Assembly: GCA_008501655.1 (NCBI GenBank)
Contig: QQUK01000200.1
Location: forward strand, 1-22,875
Direction: 5' to 3'
Source: Calditrichota bacterium
GTDB lineage: Bacteria; Zixibacteria; MSB-5A5; GN15; FEB-12
DNA length: 22,875 bases
This document shows positions 13,113-21,798 of the stretch, in pieces. The notes beneath the pieces are model-generated. The model ran no database searches, was not told the DNA's origin, and saw only the letters and a list, made by a program, of their open reading frames with translations. The position numbers were made by a program, and so were the translations under genes. Numbering within the stretch: position 1 is the stretch's first letter; each line of letters opens with the position of its first letter.

Positions 13113-15077
13113 CTATGCCGGATGCTCTTCCTCTTTCTGAGAACTGTCATCAGAAGCATCGGCTTTTTCACCAAACTCTTCTTTATACCAGCCGGCATGG
13201 TGATGTTTCATCTCGGAAACAGTCATCTTACCGCTGAGCCAGGTAAATGACATCGGATACTGTTCCGGATGGAACATGACAAAGAAGAAATGGAAGACAG
13301 CAATTGCTAAAGTAGCAAGCCAGGCTTCATATAAGTGAATCGTTTCGGACACGGTAACAATCCAGGCAGGTAAAAATGAAGTATAGAACGTCGGGAACCA
13401 GAGTACTGTACCGGTAAAGACCATGACAAAAGTACCCCAGACGAGTGCCCAATACTCAGCTTTCATCGTGTAATCATAAAATCCGAATTCCGGTTTTTTT
13501 TCAGAAAGCTTCAAATGATAAAGTATGTTCTGTTTGATTTCAGTAAGGTCTTTCCATGTCGGGAATATATCACGGAGAGTCTTTTTACCCGATTTAGTGA
13601 AGAGGAGATAAAGCATATGATGAATAGAAATATACACAAGCAAGATTGCCGCAATACGATGAATCACCGAGCGTGCTGATTCAAACATTCCGAAGAAATT
13701 GAGTATCGATACCCACCAGGCATTCGGATATTTTAGTGCAAATCCGGTGACTACAAGTATAATAAATGAAATTGTCACCACCATATGCTGGAAAACCATA
13801 TTCCCGGAAAACCGCTGAACAGATTTAGCTGCTTTCATCGCTTTATTTTTTTCATGTAGATAGCGTCCAAGAATTATCAGGTTATGTACAAGCATACCAC
13901 CAATAACTAACACAATCATAATAATATAGACGAGTCTGATAATATCATTTATGCCACCAAACTGATCTTCGGCTGATTTGTGGGTATAGCTTTGAGCAAA
14001 TGCATCATTTGCACCAATATGACATTTCTGACAAGTCTCCGTTCTGTTTGCTAAACTAATCGAAGATGCGGGATTTGTAGATGGGAGAATATCGTGTGCT
14101 TTATGACAAGAAATACAGCTGGCTGCTTTCACAGAACCGCCTCTGATTGCCAGACCATGATAAGTATCCTGATAAGATGTAAAGCGGTCTTTACCAAGTC
14201 CGTATTTCTCTGCAAGAGCCGGATCGTTATGACAGCGCCCACAAACATAATCAGAGAGATGAGCGGCATTGACCGGTGAGTCCGGGTCACCAACTCCTAA
14301 GATCTCATGCTCTCCGTGACAGTCAGAACAGTTCGGCGAATCCAGAATACCGGCTGCAAGTGCTTTACCATGAATACCCTTACTGTATTGTATAAAAATA
14401 TCATTATGACATTTTGAACAGGTCTTAGGGATATTCATCTTATGAACTTTTGACTGAATATTCGATGCTGGTTTTAAGTCATGGATACCGTGACAGTCAT
14501 CACATGAAGCAGCCGAACCGATGCCTTTTGAAATACCTTCAGCATGAATACCACGCATATACCTGTCAAATGAATCAGTAAGTTTTACATCAGGATCATT
14601 TGTCAAAACCTGTTTATGGTGACATGCGGAACAGGTATACGGCAGTTGTTTTTTTGATGTTTTTGCTGCCGGATCTGAATCTGATAAAATATCATGGCTG
14701 CCGTGACATGACGAACATGTTGGAGCGTTTTCGTTGTCAGCTTGTGCACTTCCGTGAGCTGATGACATAAATATATCGTTTACATCATCATGACAGGTGG
14801 CACAATCTACTTTAGCAAGTTCTTCACCATGGGGATAATCATCAGCACCATCAAGATCCATGTGACAATCAACACATGCAAAACCGGCATGGACAGAATT
14901 GTTTAATGAGTCCAAAGAAACAAACATCGAGATTTCGTTACCTAGATGATTGAGACCGGTTAACTCGGTATCTTCATGACAGGATAAACATGTTTCATTG
15001 TCTGACTGAGCAGTAATTCCACATGTGAAAAATATCACAAAAGAAGAGCAAATTAGGAATGTTTTAAGTCTTTTCAT
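13113..15077 (-). CDS. Fused 11-heme c-type / b-type cytochrome, CbcL-like
   Basis: A signal peptide (about 1-23) leads to a periplasmic domain with eleven CxxCH sites between residues 30 and 352 (CLSCH, CVDCH, CATCH, CSSCH, CSACH, CDDCH, CSKCH, CSDCH, CGRCH, CISCH, CQKCH). It is followed by five membrane helices (about 381-403, 428-447, 470-493, 541-560, 583-602). The helices carry His431, His473, His486/487, His581 and His596, candidate ligands for two b hemes, as in HydC/FdnI-type quinone-interacting cytochromes. The layout matches Geobacter CbcL, which passes electrons between quinol and periplasmic cytochromes. The tail contains SEMKHHH, also found in the separate b-type protein of this operon. 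It is the last gene of the operon, 22 bases after the 15-heme gene, and is followed by a terminator. Confidence 0.9.
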   Translation of the reverse strand: MKRLKTFLICSSFVIFFTCGITAQSDNETCLSCHEDTELTGLNHLGNEISMFVSLDSLNNSVHAGFACVDCHMDLDGADDYPHGEELAKVDCATCHDDVNDIFMSSAHGSAQADNENAPTCSSCHGSHDILSDSDPAAKTSKKQLPYTCSACHHKQVLTNDPDVKLTDSFDRYMRGIHAEGISKGIGSAASCDDCHGIHDLKPASNIQSKVHKMNIPKTCSKCHNDIFIQYSKGIHGKALAAGILDSPNCSDCHGEHEILGVGDPDSPVNAAHLSDYVCGRCHNDPALAEKYGLGKDRFTSYQDTYHGLAIRGGSVKAASCISCHKAHDILPSTNPASSISLANRTETCQKCHIGANDAFAQSYTHKSAEDQFGGINDIIRLVYIIMIVLVIGGMLVHNLIILGRYLHEKNKAMKAAKSVQRFSGNMVFQHMVVTISFIILVVTGFALKYPNAWWVSILNFFGMFESARSVIHRIAAILLVYISIHHMLYLLFTKSGKKTLRDIFPTWKDLTEIKQNILYHLKLSEKKPEFGFYDYTMKAEYWALVWGTFVMVFTGTVLWFPTFYTSFLPAWIVTVSETIHLYEAWLATLAIAVFHFFFVMFHPEQYPMSFTWLSGKMTVSEMKHHHAGWYKEEFGEKADASDDSSQKEEEHPA

Positions 15078-15099
15078 ACCCGAACCTTCCGACTTTTTG

Positions 15100-16671
15100 T
15101 TAATGACACTCGGAGCAGACCGAGTCGTTTATTTTCGTTTTACCATGTTCTTTTGTCGTGTGACAACTTGAACATGCAAGTTCCATATCTTCAATATGCA
15201 GAAGATGAGGAAGGTCTGAACCTTCATAATCTACCTCTTCCGGCAGAAATGCGTTCCCATGACAGAATGTCTGACAGGAACCATCATCTGTCAGTCCAAC
15301 ACCGGCACTCGGTGCTTTATACGATTTATTAATCGCCTGCATCGCCTGTGTGAACTCGTCAACTGATTCGTTCAGTAAAAGTATTGCATACTGAATGTTA
15401 TGGACCATATGTCCTTCATATATAAAATTGTAATTATGTGTCATGTCAGATAAAGCTGTTTGTACGACAGTTCTTTTTTTCTTAGAACCGCCCGCTGTAT
15501 TGAAATCGGATTTAGCCTTGGTCATAAATGTTCTGTAATCTTTCAGAACTTTTTGCTGACCTGATTTCCAGTTATCGAACATAAGGTCATATCCTTCGCC
15601 GTGACATTTAACGCAGGACTGACGTGATGCTTCTTTCTTTTCCTGCTCGGCAAGTTTGTCACCTTCCGGTGTAATATGTGTATGACAACCGGTACAGGTT
15701 ACCTGAGCCCGGAACATATAACTGGGTAGGTCATGCCCGGAAGCAGCACCGATACCCATGTATAGCTGTTTTGGTTTGTTATGCTGTCTTAAATGACAGT
15801 TTTCACATTGGATGTCCAATGCTCCCACCATTTCAAAATTACTATGTTCAATTTTTTCATGACATTTATGACAGTCGATTCCGTTAGATGTCACATGTGT
15901 ATTATGAATTTCAGCTTCTGTGTAGTCTTTACGGCTGCGTTCGACATGACAGGTATGACATTTATCTTCCCTGATATTTCCTTCACCGCGAACGATCTGG
16001 ACATGGCACTGGTTACAATCAACATTTAACTCAAGATACGGTTTATGGTCAAAGATAAATCCGGCATGTTCGACTTCGGTTTCCGGAGAACCGTGGCAGG
16101 AGTAACAACCGGTAATCGCTTCACCGGCACCGGCATCTTTAAAATGACAGACAAAACAGGTATTTTCATTCACAGTCATATGTTCTGTCTCGTCACCGTC
16201 ATACTGAACAATCTGATTATGACAGGATGTACAATGAAGTTTTCCGCTTCGGAGCACTTTATCCAGATGCACTGAATGTTTAAAGAAGATATTATTTTTA
16301 AACTTAAGTTCTTCGCTTAACTGCTCCATACTATGACAATCTGACGCCAGACAATTTTCGTCGGGGACGCGCGTCTGCTGCGGTCTTGTGTTATAGGTTT
16401 CGGTCGCATATTTTACTGATGATAAAATCAAATCCCCGCCGGAATATTCATGGCAGGCAACACAATCGACATCAGCATGACTTGATGCTGCCCAGTGGCG
16501 GACATACGGTTCCATAAAGTGACAGGAATCACAGAATTCTGAGTCAGCTGTTTTGTAGGACGCAAATGCAAAAATCAAAATAATTACGACTATGATCAAT
16601 CCTATAAAAATAGCTATTCCTTTGATATAGTTCAGAAGGAGTTCATACAAATCTTTGAAAAAACGTGACAT
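15100..16671 (-). CDS. Membrane-anchored 15-heme c-type cytochrome
   Basis: An uncleaved N-terminal helix (about 17-38) followed by EFCDSCHFMEPYVRHW and VDCVACHEY resembles the NapC/NrfH start, suggesting that the protein is tethered to the inner membrane with its hemes in the periplasm. I count thirteen CxxCH motifs plus two variants, CLASDCH (CX4CH) and CQTFCH (CX3CH), fifteen in all. The last motif, CSECH, is the very end of the protein, directly before TAA. Many additional His residues can serve as distal ligands. The segment of about 110 residues near 370-470 carries no heme site until CQTFCH and is mostly helical. Its ATG overlaps the stop of the b-type cytochrome gene by one base (TAATG), so the two are probably made together. 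Confidence 0.88.
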   Translation of the reverse strand: MSRFFKDLYELLLNYIKGIAIFIGLIIVVIILIFAFASYKTADSEFCDSCHFMEPYVRHWAASSHADVDCVACHEYSGGDLILSSVKYATETYNTRPQQTRVPDENCLASDCHSMEQLSEELKFKNNIFFKHSVHLDKVLRSGKLHCTSCHNQIVQYDGDETEHMTVNENTCFVCHFKDAGAGEAITGCYSCHGSPETEVEHAGFIFDHKPYLELNVDCNQCHVQIVRGEGNIREDKCHTCHVERSRKDYTEAEIHNTHVTSNGIDCHKCHEKIEHSNFEMVGALDIQCENCHLRQHNKPKQLYMGIGAASGHDLPSYMFRAQVTCTGCHTHITPEGDKLAEQEKKEASRQSCVKCHGEGYDLMFDNWKSGQQKVLKDYRTFMTKAKSDFNTAGGSKKKRTVVQTALSDMTHNYNFIYEGHMVHNIQYAILLLNESVDEFTQAMQAINKSYKAPSAGVGLTDDGSCQTFCHGNAFLPEEVDYEGSDLPHLLHIEDMELACSSCHTTKEHGKTKINDSVCSECH

Positions 16672-17609
16672 TAGTTTTCTCCTTCCGATTTTGATTTATT
16701 AATAATTTCTTCAGATTCTTTTTTCATAATTTCATCATATTCAAGGGGGTGGTGATGTTTCATTTCAGATTCTGTTAATTGGCCGTGCCACCATATCCAG
16801 CTCATCGGGAATACTTCAGGGTTGAAATGGACGTTGTAAAAATGCCAGACAACAATAGCAAGGGTTGCAAGAAGCCCTTCGTCTGAATGCATTTCACGTC
16901 CGATATCATACGCATATTTAGGAAACAACTCTTTATACCACATGATTGCACCGGAGCCGATCATGATTATCATACCCCAGTAGACAGCCCAATAATCAAA
17001 TTTTTCAATAAATGAGAAACGTCCGAATTTTGGTCCTTTGGCTCGTTTTCCGATATAGTATTGAATCGTCTGTATTGCATCTTTGGCATCTTGAAGATTC
17101 GGAATCATGAGGAAGAAATCTCTTCTTCCAACTCTTGAGAAAATAATGTAAATAAGATGCCAGACGCCGACGATTATCAAGCCTACAGCTCCGATTCGGT
17201 GAATCAGAGTAGAGTTTTCAAGACCACCAAGCATTGAGATGATAACAAACTTTGATATTCCAAACTCAGGGAATTTCAGCGGCATACCGGTGATGATAAG
17301 AATTATCACAGACACAAACATTAACATATGCTGGGAACGGAAGTTTTTTCCAAACCGTTCAAACTTTCTACCTTCCGGTTGTTCTTTTATATTGATGTCA
17401 ACGATTGAAGGTGAAAGCTTGGTAACAACTTCGTTCAATAATGAGTTTGTCTCATAATTAAGTCTGTTCGTTACTTCTATATGAATATCTTTAGTGACTT
17501 CCTGAGATTCGGTTTCTTTGACAATATCCTTTGCTGAATCAATGATATTCGCAGTCAGATCTTTGATTAACGATTCCCGTTTGTTCATATTTTCATTTGT
17601 CTGCTTCAT
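16671..17609 (-). CDS. b-type cytochrome, quinone-interacting (HydC/FdnI-like)
   Basis: A polar, partly coiled N-terminus of about 90 residues precedes four or five membrane helices (about 95-110, 134-158, 206-224, 243-262). His94 (RSQHMLMF), His137 (LIHRIG), His151 (VWHLIY), His241 (EMHSDEG) and His256 (VVWHFYNVHF) are the expected heme b ligands of the formate dehydrogenase gamma / NiFe-hydrogenase cytochrome b family. The C-terminus has SEMKHHHPLEY, nearly the same as in the fused cytochrome at 13113-15077, so the two b domains are paralogues. The long N-terminal extension is unusual for the family. The start overlaps the previous gene as ATGA and the end overlaps the 15-heme gene, so it is central to the operon. 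It probably exchanges electrons between the quinone pool and the neighbouring cytochromes. Confidence 0.9.
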   Translation of the reverse strand: MKQTNENMNKRESLIKDLTANIIDSAKDIVKETESQEVTKDIHIEVTNRLNYETNSLLNEVVTKLSPSIVDINIKEQPEGRKFERFGKNFRSQHMLMFVSVIILIITGMPLKFPEFGISKFVIISMLGGLENSTLIHRIGAVGLIIVGVWHLIYIIFSRVGRRDFFLMIPNLQDAKDAIQTIQYYIGKRAKGPKFGRFSFIEKFDYWAVYWGMIIMIGSGAIMWYKELFPKYAYDIGREMHSDEGLLATLAIVVWHFYNVHFNPEVFPMSWIWWHGQLTESEMKHHHPLEYDEIMKKESEEIINKSKSEGEN

Positions 17610-18673
17610 TTGCCATGCCTCTTCTGTCTTGCAGTTTTTGCCCGGCGGAACAGATCCATGAGAATAAATATAAACAGCCCGATTAGTGTTGATACCGTCA
17701 ATATTAAGAAAAACTTCGAGATATAGTAGAGTATTCCGGATTCTTCACTTTTCGGATTTATATGAATCTGACCGGAAGCAAATTCTGCAGTTGCAGTCGG
17801 ATGACAATCGGCAGAACCGCATGTTTCTTTTATATTGGCTGGATTTATAGATGATTTTGGATCGTCTTCTTTTCTGACATCGTGATAGCCGTGGCATGAA
17901 GCACAGTTCGCAACAGTTCGGTTTCCCATCTGCTGAGCAACTCCATGGAAGGAATGTTCAAATGTTGCCGAACGGTCGGTTTTAATACCGTATTTACTGA
18001 CAACTCCTTTTTCACCATGACATTCTGAACATGTCTGAGAAATTCTCATCTGAGAGACACGGGAATCATCCTCTTTTGGAGATCTGATATTATGTTCGCC
18101 ATGACAGCCTGAGCAAACCGGTGAATCTTTGACACCGTTTGCAACCGCAACCCCATGAACAGATTCTTTATATGTCGCATAGATTTCAATATGACAGCTT
18201 CCGCAGGTTTTCGGAATATTCTGCCAATACATTTTAGATGTCGAGTCAGTATGTATAATAACATCATGATTACCATGACAATCCTGGCAGACCGGGGCTT
18301 TGTCATTTCCACTCATTACCGCCATTCCATGTACAGAATGTTCAAATTGATCATACAATTGACCTTCAGGAGCACCAACCGGGTTACCTTCGTAATGACA
18401 GCGTTTGCAGTTTACTTTTTTCGGTTTTTTATGAGGAATTTCAACAATATCTGCATGACAGTCGGTACATTCTCTTTCGCTGTGAACCGATTTTCCAAGG
18501 ATTGATTCATCGACAAAAAGCGGGATCTTACGTCCTGTTTCTTCAGTGCGGTGAATATCCTTTTTGCTGTGACAGATCTGACACTTTTCAAGTGTCCAGC
18601 CGGTCTCACAGAAAAAAAGTATAAAAATTAACCCGGATAAAATTAAAGTTTGTTTTAAATGCTTCCCATTCAT
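17606..18673 (-). CDS. Nine-heme c-type cytochrome with C-terminal membrane anchor
   Basis: A signal peptide (about 1-27) is followed by eight CxxCH sites (CQICH, CTDCH, CKRCH, CQDCH, CGSCH, CSGCH, CSECH, CASCH) and a ninth variant site, CGSADCH (CX4CH). A transmembrane helix near residues 315-338 then anchors the protein, with a basic cytoplasmic tail. The block HGVAVANGVKDSPVCSGCHG has close counterparts in the 11-heme protein upstream (HGVALANGVMESPTCTDCHG) and in the CbcL-like fusion, so these three proteins are homologous across the second half of their heme domains and into the following helix. It begins seven bases after the upstream gene and overlaps the b-type gene by ATGA. Confidence 0.88.
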   Translation of the reverse strand: MNGKHLKQTLILSGLIFILFFCETGWTLEKCQICHSKKDIHRTEETGRKIPLFVDESILGKSVHSERECTDCHADIVEIPHKKPKKVNCKRCHYEGNPVGAPEGQLYDQFEHSVHGMAVMSGNDKAPVCQDCHGNHDVIIHTDSTSKMYWQNIPKTCGSCHIEIYATYKESVHGVAVANGVKDSPVCSGCHGEHNIRSPKEDDSRVSQMRISQTCSECHGEKGVVSKYGIKTDRSATFEHSFHGVAQQMGNRTVANCASCHGYHDVRKEDDPKSSINPANIKETCGSADCHPTATAEFASGQIHINPKSEESGILYYISKFFLILTVSTLIGLFIFILMDLFRRAKTARQKRHGK

Positions 18674-18680
18674 CTTTTGC

Positions 18681-19877
18681 TTACTCCACTCTTTTCACCC
18701 GACGTTTGTATTCCAGTACCCGGTAGATGATAAACCCTAAAATCAATAGTGAGATGAAAATTATATAAAACTGTCTCACGAAGAACTTCCCTCCGGATTC
18801 CGGATCATCAGCCGAAGTATGTACTTCACCCTGGGCAAAATCAGCCGGCAGGTCTTCGTGACAGGTACCACATGTATTTTCAATATTAGCTTTATTAATC
18901 AATGATTTCGGATTGTCCTGTTTATAAATATTATGGACACCATGACAGGAGGCACAATTTGCTGCTCTTTTTTCACCAAACTCATTGGCGATACCGTGGA
19001 ATGATTCCTTAAATGTTTTAATACGGTCAGCTTTGAGTCCGAATCTTCCGACAACTTTTTCAGAGGTATGACATTCAGAACATGTTTTCGGTACATTCGT
19101 TGCATACACGGTCGACTCTTCATCAAAATGAGATTTAATATTATGTTCACCGTGACAGTCGGTACAGGTTGGTGATTCCATTACACCATTAGCAAGTGCG
19201 ACACCATGGATCGATGTTTTATACGTCTCCATTATCTCTAAATGGCAATTTCCACAGGTCGCTGCAATTTTAGTTTTCTGAATGGGGGAATCAGGATTAT
19301 CAGACGGTAAAAATGAATGAGAACCGTGACAGTCTATACATGAAGGTGCCTTTTCATTCCCTTCAACTAAAAGTGCCTTACCATGCACAGAGTTCTCATA
19401 CGCAACAATCATTTGTGGTTCAGGGAGAACATCCGATTTCTTTTGCAGAGTCTCATCTTCATGACATGAAATACAAAGCTGTACAGCGTTTAAATGATTT
19501 GTTTTCGCATACTGATTATCAACCGGAAGGATATCATGTCCCCCATGACATGTATTACAAGTCGGAAGCTGATCAATATTTACTGTACGCCCTTTCATAT
19601 GCGGAGATTCCAGATATGCTTTCTGCTCGGAGTCATGACAACTGCCGCAGGCAAACACTTTGTTCCCTCTGTGATTTTTCTTCGGATTAATAGTATCATG
19701 ACAGTCGGCACAGAGAAGATTTTTATGCACCGAAGAAGCAATACTGTTTTCATCAACTTTTGTTGCTTTTGAATCGGTACCTTGACCATGACATTTTAAA
19801 CAATCTTTGTCTGCGGCTAAAACCGGGATTGACAACAAAAGAACCGTTGCTGTTATACTTATTATTTTTACCATCAT
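18681..19877 (-). CDS. Eleven-heme c-type cytochrome with C-terminal membrane anchor
   Basis: After a signal peptide (about 1-22, ending VLAADKD) there are eleven regular CxxCH sites: CLKCH, CADCH, CGSCH, CNTCH, CISCH, CIDCH, CGNCH, CTDCH, CSECH, CASCH and CGTCH. A C-terminal helix (about 368-388) and the basic tail YKRRVKRVE anchor the protein in the inner membrane. It is a longer paralogue of the nine-heme protein encoded seven bases downstream; the final third aligns heme by heme. The listed start is ATG 19877, but ATG 19874 has the better spacing to the AGG upstream. It is separated from the seven-heme gene by 184 bases with no strong terminator, so it may share that transcript or have its own promoter there. 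Confidence 0.88.
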   Translation of the reverse strand: MMVKIISITATVLLLSIPVLAADKDCLKCHGQGTDSKATKVDENSIASSVHKNLLCADCHDTINPKKNHRGNKVFACGSCHDSEQKAYLESPHMKGRTVNIDQLPTCNTCHGGHDILPVDNQYAKTNHLNAVQLCISCHEDETLQKKSDVLPEPQMIVAYENSVHGKALLVEGNEKAPSCIDCHGSHSFLPSDNPDSPIQKTKIAATCGNCHLEIMETYKTSIHGVALANGVMESPTCTDCHGEHNIKSHFDEESTVYATNVPKTCSECHTSEKVVGRFGLKADRIKTFKESFHGIANEFGEKRAANCASCHGVHNIYKQDNPKSLINKANIENTCGTCHEDLPADFAQGEVHTSADDPESGGKFFVRQFYIIFISLLILGFIIYRVLEYKRRVKRVE

Positions 19878-20061
19878 TACCTGCCCAACTACTCTAAAAG
19901 TCTACCTTACATACTGTTTTCAGACAATCACCTTACAAACCATCCAAAACAGTACCAACTTTATTCGGTTACTAATATAAGTAAAGAATCACTAACCGCA
20001 AGTTATATTTTTCACAATGTCGGACATTTTTTATCTTCTCTTTAGTCCATATTTCATACAA

Positions 20062-21573
20062 TTAATATCCTGATTCAGGTGTATGACACTCAGTACACTT
20101 ATATTCCATCCAGGCACCGTCGATATCTTCCGGATGTTTAAATTCGATGCCATTTATATTGCTCTCAAGCTGCTCAACATCTTCCGAAGGTCCTTGTGCC
20201 ACAATAAGATGGCATGTTGTACAGTCATTTGTCAGTTTTTCGCCATGCTGATTTTCCATTTCACCATTATGACAGCGGAAACAGCCGTCATTTACAAAAT
20301 GACTCAAATTATTGGTTCGAGCCCGATAATCTGTTTTCATTTCCGGGAAGAAATTCTGCTGATATATTGTCTGTAACTCTTCGATAGCTTGTTTGATTTC
20401 AGTACTTTTCCCTTTGGCGACTTCAGGATACTCTTCATCATAAAAAGCATTAAAATCAGCAGCTATTGTCTGTATTGCCTGATCTTTGGTCTCATATTCA
20501 GCATTTAATATCTCAAGCCCTTTTTCCCGTACTGAAGGAAGTTCCGGTGAAATATTCCTGGTTGATAAGGCTAAGTTAATAAGCTTTGCCGGTGGATTAA
20601 ATGAGTGGGACGGCCGGTTGTGACAATCCATACAGTCAAATCTGCGTAGATCGGTTTCCGGATTTTCAAATTCCGGTTCATCAGTATCCGGCATTCTATA
20701 AATCAAGGTATCACCATCATCTTTAACAACCTGTACCCAATTGATTTCTTGTCTTTGGTAATCTTCGGCTACATATTTGATTTCTGGACCAAGCATATGC
20801 CAGTGAATGCCCTCAAGCTTCCCGGTTCTTGGATTTCCGCCACCGATTTTGACCAGCATTTTAATTGTCCAAGGGGAGTTCTCTTCATCAGATTTATAGT
20901 ATGTATTAGTAATCATTTTTTCGCCGTAGAACTTTTGCGGCCAATGACAGCCTTCGCAGGTTTCCTGTGCCGGACGAAGATTGTGTACCGGTGTTTTAAT
21001 AGGACGGCTGAAACTGTTTACTGCTGTAGCATAGAGCTGACGCATCCCGTCAACTTTTGATTTTACAAAAAATGTTGCACCGGGACCGATATGACATTCA
21101 ACACAATGAACCCGGGCATGGGCGGAATTCTGATATGTTACGTATTGCGGTTCCATTACCTCATGACAGGTTTCACCACAGAATGTAACCGAGTCGGTTG
21201 CTTCATATGCTTTTGTACCGGAGAATATTGTCAGAATAACCAGAACAAACAGAATCCCCAAGAAGATACCGATGTTTCTCATATAATGCGGATCTGTGTT
21301 GTCAAAGGTAAAGTTGAACTGGTAACGTTCACCTTTTTTACGTGCTTTTTTTATCTGCATCCAGGTGCTTAACCAGAATAGTAAAAAGCCGGAGATTGAG
21401 ATTGCCGGTGCAAATATAAATGTTACCAGTGACCGATATGGGTTTTCATCAGCAGCTGTTATATCTATCAAAACTAATATTATGAACAGAATAAGACCGG
21501 CGATAAATAAAGCTCCGCCGATTCCTCCTAAAGGATGTCTGAAAACTGACTGTTTGTTTGAATTTGTATTCAT
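20062..21573 (-). CDS. NapC/NirT-related seven-heme membrane cytochrome, 503 aa
   Basis: Three hydrophobic helices (about 17-37, 50-70 and 103-122) are followed by a periplasmic domain with seven heme sites: CGETCH (a CX3CH variant), CVECH, CEGCH, CMDCH, CFRCH, CTTCH and CTECH. The segment FCGETCHEVMEPQYVTYQ and SAHARVHCVECHIGPG is the NapC/NirT-like quinol-oxidising signature of a larger family with an extra N-terminal helix pair. The family block RPAQETCEGCHWPQKFYGEK follows. NapC-type proteins take electrons from menaquinol and hand them to periplasmic partners, a fitting entry point for this operon. AAGGAG lies five bases before ATG 21573, and a promoter-like sequence is at 21620-21647. 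It is the first gene of the run. Confidence 0.9.
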   Translation of the reverse strand: MNTNSNKQSVFRHPLGGIGGALFIAGLILFIILVLIDITAADENPYRSLVTFIFAPAISISGFLLFWLSTWMQIKKARKKGERYQFNFTFDNTDPHYMRNIGIFLGILFVLVILTIFSGTKAYEATDSVTFCGETCHEVMEPQYVTYQNSAHARVHCVECHIGPGATFFVKSKVDGMRQLYATAVNSFSRPIKTPVHNLRPAQETCEGCHWPQKFYGEKMITNTYYKSDEENSPWTIKMLVKIGGGNPRTGKLEGIHWHMLGPEIKYVAEDYQRQEINWVQVVKDDGDTLIYRMPDTDEPEFENPETDLRRFDCMDCHNRPSHSFNPPAKLINLALSTRNISPELPSVREKGLEILNAEYETKDQAIQTIAADFNAFYDEEYPEVAKGKSTEIKQAIEELQTIYQQNFFPEMKTDYRARTNNLSHFVNDGCFRCHNGEMENQHGEKLTNDCTTCHLIVAQGPSEDVEQLESNINGIEFKHPEDIDGAWMEYKCTECHTPESGY

Positions 21574-21619
21574 TGCTTCTCCTTTATACTACCACGTAGA
21601 TATCAAAATTTAGTTCATT

Positions 21620-21647
21620 AGTATAGGTGAAAAAGAGAACAAAACAA
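21620..21647 (-). promoter_or_regulatory. Putative promoter of the multiheme cytochrome operon
   Basis: On the minus strand TTGTTT (21647-21642) and TATACT (21625-21620) are 16 bases apart, about 47 bases upstream of the first cytochrome start codon. No obvious operator is seen. Confidence 0.45.
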
Positions 21648-21661
21648 GTGCTTTTTTTCAC

Positions 21662-21691
21662 AAGCCGTATCGTATTACTACGACACGGCTT
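21662..21691. repeat. Long imperfect hairpin in the cytochrome/porin intergenic region
   Basis: AAGCCGT (21662-21668) pairs with ACGGCTT (21685-21691), and after one A-C mismatch TCGT pairs with ACGA around the loop ATTACT. There is no T-run after it on either strand, so a terminator is unlikely. It lies upstream of the cytochrome promoter. Confidence 0.5.
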
Positions 21692-21718
21692 ACGTAAGAG
21701 AAGCAATAACAAAAGGAG

Positions 21719-21740
21719 GGCATTTTTTGCAAAAAATGCC
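21719..21740. repeat. Perfect AT-rich hairpin GGCATTTTTT / AAAAAATGCC
   Basis: A ten-base perfect stem with a two-base loop, just beyond the T-run of the porin terminator on the minus strand. It may act as a second, backup terminator hairpin. Confidence 0.45.
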
Positions 21741-21782
21741 GAAAAAAATAAATTTGGGAGTATCCGCCCGGCAGATACTCCC
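21741..21782 (-). terminator. Terminator of the outer-membrane barrel gene
   Basis: On the minus strand GGGAGTATC (21782-21774) pairs with GATACTCCC (21764-21756) around a nine-base loop. It is followed by AAATTTATTTTTTTC (21755-21741), an A/T-rich run ending in seven Ts. It lies 16 bases after the barrel gene stop, separating it from the cytochrome operon. Confidence 0.8.
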
Positions 21783-21798
21783 GTTAATTAAAACCTAT

